DNA from: Acetobacteraceae bacterium
Lineage (GTDB): Bacteria; Pseudomonadota; Alphaproteobacteria; Acetobacterales; Acetobacteraceae
Length of the DNA: 14,478 nt
Direction: 5' to 3'
Assembly (NCBI GenBank): GCA_019689515.1
Contig: JADGHI010000039.1
Coordinates: forward strand, 1-14,478
Part shown: positions 5,498 through 13,500 of the stretch, piece after piece
Numbering within the stretch: position 1 is the stretch's first letter
How the letters are laid out: the number at the start of each line of letters is the position of its first letter
The notes under the pieces: model-generated
What the model was told of the DNA's origin: nothing
What the model saw: only the letters and a program-made list of their open reading frames with translations
Databases searched by the model: none
Program-made: the position numbers and the translations under genes

Positions 5498-8221
5498 ATG
5501 GTGGCGATTGATCTGAAATCCCTCGTCGCCCGCCTCAATCCAATCTGTCGTCGTCAGCTCGAGGCCGCGGCCGGCCTCACCCTCTCGCGCAGTCACTACA
5601 ATGTCGAGCTCGAGCACCTGCTGCTGAAGCTCGTCGAGGCGCCGGGCACGGACGTCGCCGCGATCCTGCGCAAGCAGGGGGCGGATGCCGGGCGCGTCGC
5701 CGGGGAGCTGACCCGGGCGCTCGACCGCATGCGCACCGGCAACGCGCGTGCCCCCTCGCTCTCGCCCGACATCGTCTCCCTCATCAAGGAAGCCTGGCTC
5801 ATCGCCTCGCTGGAAAGCGGGGCGGGCAAGATCCGGTCCGGCCACCTGCTGATCGCCGCGCTGTCCGACGAGGCGCTGGCGCGTGCGACGCGCGAATCCT
5901 CCCCCACGCTCGGCGCGCTGCCGGCCGAGGCGATCCGACGCAACCTCGCTGACTTCACGGAAGGCAGCGAGGAGGCCACGGAAGCAGCCGCGGCAGCGGC
6001 CGACGCCGCCGCCGGGGTGCCGACCGGCGCGGCGAGCGGGGACGCGCCGCGCGGCGGCGGGCCGCTCGAGCAGTTCTGCACCGACCTCACCGCGCAGGCC
6101 CGGGCGGGCAAGATCGACCCGATCCTCGGCCGCGATTCCGAAATCCGCCAGGTGATCGACATCCTCACCCGGCGCCGGCAGAACAACCCGATCCTCACCG
6201 GCGAGCCCGGTGTCGGTAAGACCGCGGTGGCCGAGGGGCTGGCACTGCGCATCGCCGCAGGCGACGTGCCCGATGCGCTGAAGAACGTGAAGCTGCTGTC
6301 GCTCGACCTCGGCCTGCTGCAGGCGGGCGCCGGGGTGAAGGGCGAGTTCGAGAACCGGCTGAAGGGCGTGATCGATGCGGTGAAGGCCTCGCCCCAGCCG
6401 ATCGTCATGTTCATCGACGAGGCGCACACGCTGATCGGCGCCGGCGGCGCTGCCGGCGGCACCGATGCGGCGAACCTGCTCAAGCCGGCGCTCGCGCGCG
6501 GTGAGCTGCGCTGCCTCGCGGCCACCACCTGGGCCGAGTACAAGAAGTACTTCGAGAAGGACGCCGCGCTGACCCGCCGCTTCCAGGTGGTGAAGGTGGA
6601 CGAGCCCTCGCTGTCCCTCGCCTCCGCCATGCTGCGCGGCCTGGTGCCGACGCTCGAGAAGCACCACGGCGTGCGCATCCTGGACGAGGCGGTGGAGGAG
6701 GCGGTGCGCCTCTCCGCCCGCTACATCCCCGCACGGCAGTTGCCGGACAAGGGCGTCTCGCTCCTCGACACCGCCTGCGCGCGCGTGGCGATGAGCCAGG
6801 CCGCGATCCCCGCGCCGATCGAGGACCGCCGGCGCCGGCTCGACCTGATCGCGACCGAGCTCGCCGCCATCGAGCGCGAGGTCGTGACCGGAGCGGACCA
6901 CACCGCGCGCAAGAACACGCTGGTCGAGGAGCGCGACCGGCTGCAGTTCGAGCTCACCGGCCTGGAGGCCCGCTGGAAGGAGGAGCAGGCGCTGGTCGCG
7001 CGGATCCGCGACCTGCGGAACCGGCTGGAAGCGGCGATCGCCGCGCCGGCCACCTCGGCGCCCGCCCCGGTGCCCGCGGGCGCCGAGGCAGCGGCGGCTC
7101 CGGAGAGCGCCGGCAACACCGTCGAGAACCCCGACGCGTTGCGCCAGGAACTCGCCGAGGCAACCTCCGCCCTGAGCGCCCTGCAAGGGGAGGAGCCGCT
7201 GGTCCACCCCGTCGTGGACGGCCAGGCGATCGCCGAAGTCGTGGCAACCTGGACCGGCATCCCGGTCGGGCGGATGGTCAGCGACGAGATCCGCACCATC
7301 CTGACCCTCAAGGAGAAGCTGGAGGAGCGCGTCGTCGGCCAGTCCCACGCGCTCGAGGCGATCGCCCAGGCGATCCGCACCTCCCGCGCCGGCCTCACCG
7401 ACCCGCGCAAGCCGATCGGCGTGTTCCTGATGGCCGGCACCTCCGGCGTCGGCAAGACCGAGACGGCGCTGGCCCTCGCCGACCTGCTCTATGGCGGCGA
7501 GCAGAACCTGACCGTCATCAACATGAGCGAGTTCAAGGAGGAGCATAAGGTCTCGCTCCTCATGGGCTCGCCCCCTGGCTATGTCGGCTATGGCGAGGGC
7601 GGCGTGCTGACCGAGGCGGTGCGCCGCCGCCCCTACTCCGTCGTGCTGCTCGACGAGATGGAGAAGGCCCATCCCGGCGTGCAGGACGTGTTCTACCAGG
7701 TGTTCGACAAGGGCCAGATGAAGGACGGCGAGGGGCGGGACATCGACTTCCGCAACACCGTCATCATCATGACCTCGAACGCCGGCACCGACACTATCGC
7801 CAAGCTCTGCGCCGACCCCGAGACCGCACCGGGTCCCGCCGAGTTGGCCGAGGCGCTGCGGCCGGATCTGCTGAAGGTGTTCAAGCCCGCCTTCCTCGGC
7901 CGCTGCAACGTCGTGGTCTATTACCCGCTGCCGGACGAGATCCTGCGGCAGATCGTCGGGCTGCAGCTGAACCGCATCCGCCGTCGCGTGCGCGAGACCT
8001 ACGGCGTGGATCTCGAGGTCGAGGACGGCGTGGCGGAGAGCATCGTCTCGCGCTGCCGGGAGGTCGAATCCGGTGCGCGCAACATCGAGACCATCCTGAA
8101 CCGCACCGTGCTGCCGGAGCTCTCCGCCGGCATCCTGGCACGGCTGGCGGAAGGGAAGGATATCGGACGGGTACGTATCGGCGTGGCCGATGGCGGCGCG
8201 TTTCGGTATGATATCGGCTAG
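5498..8221 (+). CDS. clpV: TssH/ClpV, AAA+ ATPase that recycles the T6SS sheath
   Basis: ClpV is a ClpB-like double-ring AAA+ unfoldase that extracts and disassembles contracted TssBC sheaths in the cytoplasm. The 907-residue protein has a Clp-N domain (about 1-150), an Ala-rich linker (153-190), and a first AAA domain with Walker A GEPGVGKT (235-242), Walker B VMFIDEAH (303-310) and TRRF arginine finger (359-362). A short coiled-coil middle domain (about 440-565) follows, then a second AAA domain with Walker A GTSGVGKT (647-654), Walker B VVLLDEMEKAH (715-725), the pore-loop region GSPPGYVGYGEGG, and FLGR (799-802). The ATG at 5498 matches the family start LKSLVARLNPICRRQLE. The open frame extends 47 codons further up but looks like spacer. 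GGGAGG lies 11 nt upstream, slightly far. An Ala/Pro-rich insert (about 513-540) interrupts the middle domain. hcp follows by 51 bp. Confidence 0.97.
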   Translation: MVAIDLKSLVARLNPICRRQLEAAAGLTLSRSHYNVELEHLLLKLVEAPGTDVAAILRKQGADAGRVAGELTRALDRMRTGNARAPSLSPDIVSLIKEAWLIASLESGAGKIRSGHLLIAALSDEALARATRESSPTLGALPAEAIRRNLADFTEGSEEATEAAAAAADAAAGVPTGAASGDAPRGGGPLEQFCTDLTAQARAGKIDPILGRDSEIRQVIDILTRRRQNNPILTGEPGVGKTAVAEGLALRIAAGDVPDALKNVKLLSLDLGLLQAGAGVKGEFENRLKGVIDAVKASPQPIVMFIDEAHTLIGAGGAAGGTDAANLLKPALARGELRCLAATTWAEYKKYFEKDAALTRRFQVVKVDEPSLSLASAMLRGLVPTLEKHHGVRILDEAVEEAVRLSARYIPARQLPDKGVSLLDTACARVAMSQAAIPAPIEDRRRRLDLIATELAAIEREVVTGADHTARKNTLVEERDRLQFELTGLEARWKEEQALVARIRDLRNRLEAAIAAPATSAPAPVPAGAEAAAAPESAGNTVENPDALRQELAEATSALSALQGEEPLVHPVVDGQAIAEVVATWTGIPVGRMVSDEIRTILTLKEKLEERVVGQSHALEAIAQAIRTSRAGLTDPRKPIGVFLMAGTSGVGKTETALALADLLYGGEQNLTVINMSEFKEEHKVSLLMGSPPGYVGYGEGGVLTEAVRRRPYSVVLLDEMEKAHPGVQDVFYQVFDKGQMKDGEGRDIDFRNTVIIMTSNAGTDTIAKLCADPETAPGPAELAEALRPDLLKVFKPAFLGRCNVVVYYPLPDEILRQIVGLQLNRIRRRVRETYGVDLEVEDGVAESIVSRCREVESGARNIETILNRTVLPELSAGILARLAEGKDIGRVRIGVADGGAFRYDIG
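8184..8212 (+). promoter_or_regulatory. Possible internal promoter for hcp at the end of clpV
   Basis: TATGAT (8207-8212), a five-of-six match to the -10 consensus, overlaps the last codons of clpV. Upstream by 17 bp is TGGCCG (8184-8189), a poor -35. A start near 8219 would give a leader of about 53 nt before hcp. An extra promoter would make sense because Hcp is needed in far greater amounts than ClpV, but the -35 match is weak. Confidence 0.28.
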
Positions 8222-8272
8222 GGACCGGCACGGGGCCGAGACCGCCGGAGGTAGCAAGCGAGGAGCAGGATC

Positions 8273-8758
8273 ATGCCGATCTACATCAAGTACGGCGACA
8301 TCAAGGGCGATGTGACCGCCGAAGGGCACAAGGGCAGCGACGGCTGGGTGGAGATCAACAGCTTCCAGTTCGGCGTCGGCCGCGGCATCTCGTCCCCGAC
8401 CGGCGGCTCGGCCGACCGCGAGGCCTCGGCGCCGAGCATTTCCGAGATCGTCGTCACCAAGCCGATGGACAAGTCGTCCGCTTCCTGGCTGGACCATGCG
8501 CTGCATGGCGAAGGCCAGAAGGTCGAGATCGACTTCTGCAAGACCGACAAGGACAAGCTTGAGGTCTATGCGAAGTACGAGCTCGAGGGCGCGATGGTGA
8601 GCGGCTACTCCGTCAGCTCGGGCGGCGACCGGCCGACCGAGAGCATCTCGATCAACTTCACGAAGTTCATCTACTCCTTCACCGAGATGGACAAGGACAA
8701 CGCCGGGGCCGACACCCCGCGCGTCGGCTACGACATCGGCGCTGCCAAGGTGGTCTGA
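8273..8758 (+). CDS. hcp: Hcp (TssD), T6SS inner-tube protein
   Basis: Hcp forms stacked hexameric rings inside the TssBC sheath, is secreted on firing and can chaperone effectors. The 161-residue protein has family blocks MPIYIKYGDIKGDVT (1-15), GWVEINSFQFGVGRGIS (24-40), ISEIVVTKPMDKSSASW (56-72) and SISINFTKFIYSFTE (124-138). It has no signal peptide, as expected, and no C-terminal toxin extension, so it is a plain tube subunit. A strong AGGAGCAGGA Shine-Dalgarno precedes the start. It lies 51 bp after clpV in the same direction and is followed by a 245-bp convergent spacer. It is probably co-transcribed with clpV, perhaps with its own promoter. Confidence 0.97.
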   Translation: MPIYIKYGDIKGDVTAEGHKGSDGWVEINSFQFGVGRGISSPTGGSADREASAPSISEIVVTKPMDKSSASWLDHALHGEGQKVEIDFCKTDKDKLEVYAKYELEGAMVSGYSVSSGGDRPTESISINFTKFIYSFTEMDKDNAGADTPRVGYDIGAAKVV

Positions 8759-8809
8759 GCGGGCCGGTCCCGCCCAGACCCTTCGAGGTCTCGCTTCCAT
8801 CCTGCCGGC

Positions 8810-8840
8810 ACGGGCGCGCTCTCATCCGGGGCGCGCCCGT
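8810..8840 (+). terminator. Hairpin downstream of hcp, possible (bidirectional) terminator
   Basis: A perfect 10-bp stem (ACGGGCGCGC 8810-8819, GCGCGCCCGT 8831-8840) with an 11-nt loop lies 52 bp after the hcp stop, in the convergent hcp/pppA spacer. Only a short TTT (8847-8849) follows, so it is not a classical U-tract terminator. It may stabilise the abundant hcp mRNA 3' end or stop transcription from both sides. A smaller GCGGG/CCCGC hairpin sits right after the hcp stop (8759-8773). Confidence 0.45.
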
Positions 8841-8906
8841 CGCGCATTTCGGCCAGACCAAGTCGGACTGGGGCAATCCAAGGCCGCGCAGCGTCATACC
8901 GCCGGG

Positions 8907-9001
8907 CCTGACCCACCGGGCGGGACCACGCGCTGCCGAGCCGAGCCGGAGGACGCAGGACGCCCGCCGCGCGGACGTGGGTCAGGACATCCGCTCGGCA
9001 G
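8907..9001. repeat. Interleaved inverted repeats in the hcp/pppA convergent spacer
   Basis: Two exact inverted repeats overlap in an interleaved way: CCTGACCCAC (8907-8916) with GTGGGTCAGG (8977-8986), and CTGCCGAGC (8933-8941) with GCTCGGCAG (8993-9001). A 6-bp pair, GGCGGG (8919-8924) with CCCGCC (8963-8968), nests inside the first. The two main pairings can coexist only as a pseudoknot; otherwise they are alternatives. The region ends 3 nt before the pppA stop codon, so it would be in the pppA 3' UTR or the distal hcp transcript. Confidence 0.5.
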
Positions 9002-9003
9002 TA

Positions 9004-9861
9004 TCAGGCGCCGCGGGCGAGTGTCACCACTGTGACGTTATCGCGCGCGCCGCGCTCGACGGCGAGGCGCACCAGCCGCTCCGCCGCGTCCTCGCCGGCC
9101 AGCGCCGCGGCGATCTCCGCCTCGTCCACCATGCGGATGAGCCCGTCGCTGCACAGAAGGAAGCGATCGCCCGGGACGACGCGGCCCGTCACCTTGTCGA
9201 GTTCCAGCACATCGGCGGCGCCGACCGCGCGGGTGATGACATTGCCCTGCGGATGGTTTTCCGCCTCGGCCTCGCTGATCGCGCCCTCGTCGATCAGCTC
9301 CTGCACCAGGCTGTGGTCCTTGCTCAGCCTCTGCAGCGCGCCGCCGCGCAGCAGGTAGGCGCGCGAATCCCCCGCCCAGAGGCAGGCGAAGTGGTCGCCG
9401 CGCGCGAGCAGCACGACGACGGTGCTGGCGATCACCCGCCCCGGACCGCGGCGCGCCGCCTCCTCGCGCAACCCGCTGTTCACCGCAGACAGGCGCAGGC
9501 GGAGCTGAGCGAGGATCTCGGCCGCGGAGAGGCCAGGGGGGATGGTCTCCAGCGCCTCGCGGATCGCGTTCGAGGCGTAGTCGCCGGCGCCGTGGCCGCC
9601 CGCGCCGTCCGCCACTGCCCACAGCCCGAGATCGGGCCGGTCCACGAAGCTGTCCTCATTGCGCGTGCGCACCGCGCCAGGATGGGTGACGGCGGCGGAG
9701 ACCAGACCGGTCGGCGATGGCCGTACCGCCCCGTGCGACGGTGGGACGGGGGACGCCGCCGACGACGCCGGGACACCACCGGCAGCAGCGCCATCCGCGC
9801 GCAGCGGACCGACATTCAGCGTCGCGTCTGCGTCGCGGGGCCGGTCCCCCGAACCGCTCAT
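9004..9861 (-). CDS. pppA: PP2C-family serine/threonine phosphatase (PppA/Stp), T6SS post-translational regulator
   Basis: This metal-dependent phosphatase is the expected antagonist of a PpkA-type kinase, dephosphorylating T6SS targets such as Fha or TssL and so restraining assembly. The 285-residue protein has PP2C motifs in order: RNEDSF (67-72), ADGAGGHGAGDYAS (84-97, with the metal-binding Asp and DGxxGH), GDSRAYLLR (164-172), LCSDGL (236-241) and ARDNVTVV (272-279). The catalytic Asp residues are all present. The first 50 residues are Ala/Pro/Gly-rich without motifs, so the catalytic domain begins near 53. The ATG at 9861 overlaps the tagF stop in an ATGA, so translation is coupled. The frame remains open 50 codons further, inside tagF, which is probably a shadow. 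No kinase gene is visible in the window. Confidence 0.92.
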   Translation of the reverse strand: MSGSGDRPRDADATLNVGPLRADGAAAGGVPASSAASPVPPSHGAVRPSPTGLVSAAVTHPGAVRTRNEDSFVDRPDLGLWAVADGAGGHGAGDYASNAIREALETIPPGLSAAEILAQLRLRLSAVNSGLREEAARRGPGRVIASTVVVLLARGDHFACLWAGDSRAYLLRGGALQRLSKDHSLVQELIDEGAISEAEAENHPQGNVITRAVGAADVLELDKVTGRVVPGDRFLLCSDGLIRMVDEAEIAAALAGEDAAERLVRLAVERGARDNVTVVTLARGA

Positions 9862-10520
9862 GGCGGGACGTCCAGCAGCATCGTGAATTCCTCCGGCGCC
9901 GGCAGCGCCCCGATCTCCCAGACCATCGCCGGCAGGCGTCCTCCGCCGAGCGTCCACCAGCCGGCGGCCGGGCGTTCGGGGAAGCAACCGGATGCCTCCT
10001 CCCCCTCGCACGCCTCCGGCACCGGCACCTGATCGCCGTCGAGGATCGCCATCACTTCATCACGCAGGGGGGCGTCGGCCGTGGCGGGACCGGCAGGCGC
10101 GGGGAGCGCGGCGGCCAGCCCATCGGCATCAATGCCGCCCGCACGGCCCGTGCGGGCGAGGCGCTCCAGCGAGTCGAACCAGCCCTCCTCCATCGCCGGC
10201 GCGGCACCGAAACCGGCGAAGACCGCGGCCAGGGTGAGCGGGAAGCGGCGGCCGACGGAATCGGCACTCGGCATCATCACGCCGGCCACCGCATCGGGCC
10301 CGCAAGCGCCGGCGGGCAGAGCGAAGCGCCAGGCCGGACCGTCGCGCCACGCGTTCTCCCAGGCTCCGCCCAGCGCCGCCCGCGCCGCTTCCATGCCGGC
10401 CTGGAGCCAGGCATCCCAGGGATCTACGAAGCTCTTCAGCAGCGCCCGGCGCACGAAGTCCCCGTGCGCCGGCAGCTTGCCGTAAAGGCCGAGCGTGGTC
10501 ACTGCGGCAGCGTCGGGCAT
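9858..10520 (-). CDS. tagF: TagF (ImpM), post-translational repressor of T6SS
   Basis: TagF represses T6SS assembly; in Agrobacterium it acts through the cytoplasmic scaffold Fha. The 220-residue protein shows the family blocks LGLYGKLPAHGDFVRRAL (10-27), WRFALPAGACGPDAVAGVMM (64-83) with PSADSVGRRFPLTLA next (84-98), and a C-terminal LPAPEEFTMLL. The ATG at 10520 lies inside the tssM 3' end (22-nt overlap) and has GGGAG 5 nt upstream. A GTG at 10502 would give a GTGA overlap with the tssM stop and still keep the conserved core, but has no Shine-Dalgarno. The pppA start overlaps the tagF stop. In Agrobacterium TagF and PppA are one fused protein; here they are separate, overlapping genes. Confidence 0.94.
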   Translation of the reverse strand: MPDAAAVTTLGLYGKLPAHGDFVRRALLKSFVDPWDAWLQAGMEAARAALGGAWENAWRDGPAWRFALPAGACGPDAVAGVMMPSADSVGRRFPLTLAAVFAGFGAAPAMEEGWFDSLERLARTGRAGGIDADGLAAALPAPAGPATADAPLRDEVMAILDGDQVPVPEACEGEEASGCFPERPAAGWWTLGGGRLPAMVWEIGALPAPEEFTMLLDVPP

Positions 10521-13500
10521 CGGAACTCCCGCAGCTCGCTCATGCCGAAGGGATGCGTCGCGCTGCCGGTGCGCAGCTCGAACTCCGCCGTACGCTCGCC
10601 CTGCGACACGGTGAGGTTCAGCCGGTCCGGCTGGCGCGTCGCGGTCAGCCGGCTCTGCGGGCGCAGCACGAGGCGCAGCGCCGACCAGCCACCGTCATAG
10701 GCGATCACCCCGCGGGAGGACGGCGGCTCGAAGGTCAGTGTGATGCCGCCGCGTGCCGGCCAGGTCAGCGCGATCGGGCGGAACGGCCCCTCGCGCGTGA
10801 TCTCGGTGCGCGTGCCCTCGACCTCGAGGATCATGCCTTGCGCGTTCGGGTCGAAGCCGCGCGGGACGATCTCGAAGCGCAGGCCGCCGCCGCCGACACC
10901 AGGGTAGAAGGCGTCGCGGATGCGCGCGGCCCGCTGAAAATTCTGCGCGTCCGCGGCGCTGACGACCGGCGGCATCCCCTCCGGCGCGATCGGGCGCCAG
11001 GGGTTCTGCGTCGTGTCCACATAGGGCCGGATGTGCTGGGTGAAGAACTGGTCAAGCTGGCCGCCCGGCCCGAACAGCCTCGCGAAGTCGTCCACCGGCG
11101 GGTCCGGCCCTTCGAGGCGGAACGGGAAGCGCGTCAGCATGTCGCGGCAGGCGTCCATCACCGGCTTGCCCGCCGCGGCGATCGCCGCCCGCGCCCCGCC
11201 GCCGCGCTGCGCGGCCGTGGAGACAGCGAGGTTGCGCAGCCAGCGCGCAAGCGGATCGGGCTGCCGAGCCGCCTCGGCCATCAGCCGCTGGCCGGGATCG
11301 AGGCCCACCGGTGGCGGCAGCACCGTGCCCGGCGGCGCGCTCACGAGCTGCGCGACCCGCGCGAAGAGGTCGTTGACGATCTTCAGCGCCTCGTCCGTCG
11401 GCTGGCCCGCGGCCTCGCGCAGCGCCTGGAAGCGCGGCTCGATGATGCGCACCACCGGCTCAACGGAGGAAGGCTCCGGTCCGCCGGTCGCGGCCTGTAC
11501 GCGCTGCTGCGCCTGGCCCTGCTGCTGGCCCTGCTGCGGCGCGGGGTCCGGCGAGGTGCCGACCGAAAGCTGCCGTGCGATGGAGCGCATGACGTCGCGG
11601 ATCGGCGAGTTCGGCGCGCCGAGCAGGTTGAGCCCCTCCGCCGCCTCCTGCAGCGTGCGGAATTGCGGGATCTGGAGATCGTCCAGCACCGCCTGCCAAG
11701 CGCGGGCATAATCCTCGGCGTAGAGCGAGAGGACCGCCGCTTCGAGCCGCACGGGGTCCTGGACCTCAGTGGCGCTAGCCTCCGGCCCGAGCACCCAGCT
11801 TTCCGCCGCCGCTTCCCGCACCGCGCGCGGCAGGTTGGGCAGAACGATCCGATAGAGCCCTTCGACGGTGTAGAGCCCGGGCACCGCAATCTCGGTCAGC
11901 GGCCGCTGCGAGGCGCGCACAAAGTAACGCGCCCCGGCCGCGCCGATCGCGTCAGAGGGCTTCCAGCCCGGCGCGTTCTCCGCGTTCTGCGCAAGCGGCC
12001 GGATGCGGGAATAGATGCGTCCCGCGAGCGGCAGGCGCGAGAACACCCGCCGCGCCTGGTCCACCAGCGCGCCGTCCAGGGGATACTTCTCGAAATCGGT
12101 CTCGAGCAGCGCGTCGAGGTGCTGCGCCAGCGCCTCGCGCACCGGCTGGTTGGTCGCGCCGGGATAGGTGCGCGCCCAGTCCGCCAGGAACCACTCGCGC
12201 ACCAACGGCTTGTCCAGCGGGCCCTCGCGGCCGAGCATCAGGTAGACCCGCACCGCCTCATAGAGGTAGTCGGGCCGCTGGAAGGCGCCGCGGATCTGGA
12301 ACTCCAGCCGCGCCAGCAGCCGCGGCAGGAAGGTGCGGTCGAGCGCACGGCGATAGGCCGCCTCGCCACCCGCGGCGAGCTTTTCGGCCTGCGACAGGCC
12401 AAGCCAGCTCTCCTCTTCCGACCGCGCGGCCGACGGCAGGGCGCGGGTGGCCTCGAGATAAGGCATCACCCGCCTCGGCTCGGTGTCCTCGATGCGGGCG
12501 AGCGGCAGGGGCCGCGCCGCCTCCTCGGCCTTTGCGATCGCGGCCGCCATGGCGCCGGCGCGGCGCTCCTCGGACTGCCAGACCGTCCAGCCCCAGAAGG
12601 CGCCGCCCCCGACCAGCAGCAGCGAGCCGATCCAGACCGCGAAGGCAGCGATCCGCTTGCCCCGGTCGGCCGCGGGGTTGCGCGCGGCGAGGCGGGCCTC
12701 GTTGAACACCACCTCCTTGAGCAGCCGGCCGAGGAAGTAGCTGCGGCCCTTCTGTCCCATCACCGCCGCCGGGCGGCGCGGGTCGAGCCCGAAGGCACGC
12801 GACAGCGCCCCGGAGAGGCGGTCGAGCGGCGAGCCCTCCTGCGTGCCCGAGGTGAAATAGACACCACGCAGGAAGGGCGCGGGGTCGAGCCGCGTGCCGC
12901 CGAAGGCCGCGCCGATGAAGGCCGCGAGCGGCTCCTCGAGCGAGGCGAACTGCGCCGGGAAGCCGGCGATGCGCGCACGCTGCTCGGGCCCGCGCTCGGT
13001 CTGCAGGCGCTCGAACAGCCGGTCCTCCAGCCGCTGCAGCAACGCCTTGAACTCGGCGCCGAACTTCGCCGCCGAGCCCTCCGGCCCGGCCTGCACCGGG
13101 AAGGTCATGCCCCAGACCTGGTTGCGCGTCTCCCGGTCGAGGTCGTCGAAGAACTCGACGAAGCCCGGCAGCAGGTCGGCCTTGCTGATGAGCAGGTAGA
13201 CCGGCAGGCGCTGCGCGAGAGTCGTCTCCAGCTCCTTGATGCGGCGGCGAACGCTCCGCGCATGCGCCTCGCGCTCGGCCGGGCCGAGGCGGCCGATCAT
13301 GTCCACCCCGAAGCACACGATCACGCCGTTGAGCGGCATGCGCGGGCGGTTCCGGCGCAGCAGTTGCAGGAACCGCTCCCACCCGGCCTTGTCGGCCGCG
13401 GCGTCCGAATCCTGCGTCGTGTAGCGGCCCGCCGTGTCGATCAGCACGGCTTGGTCGGTCAGCCACCACTCGCAGAAGCGCGTCCCGCCGACGCCCTGAA

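Noticed and set aside
5402..8800. A minus-strand open frame of over 1100 codons antisense to clpV and hcp
   Set aside because: It crosses two confirmed genes and a spacer, lacks domain signatures and is a GC-driven shadow.
9862..10011. Upstream start for the phosphatase, giving 50 more residues
   Set aside because: The extra segment lies within tagF, has no domain features, and the ATG at 9861 forms a classic ATGA coupling.
10500..10502. GTG start for tagF forming GTGA with the tssM stop
   Set aside because: There is no Shine-Dalgarno before it, whereas the ATG at 10520 has GGGAG at good spacing. It remains possible as a secondary start.
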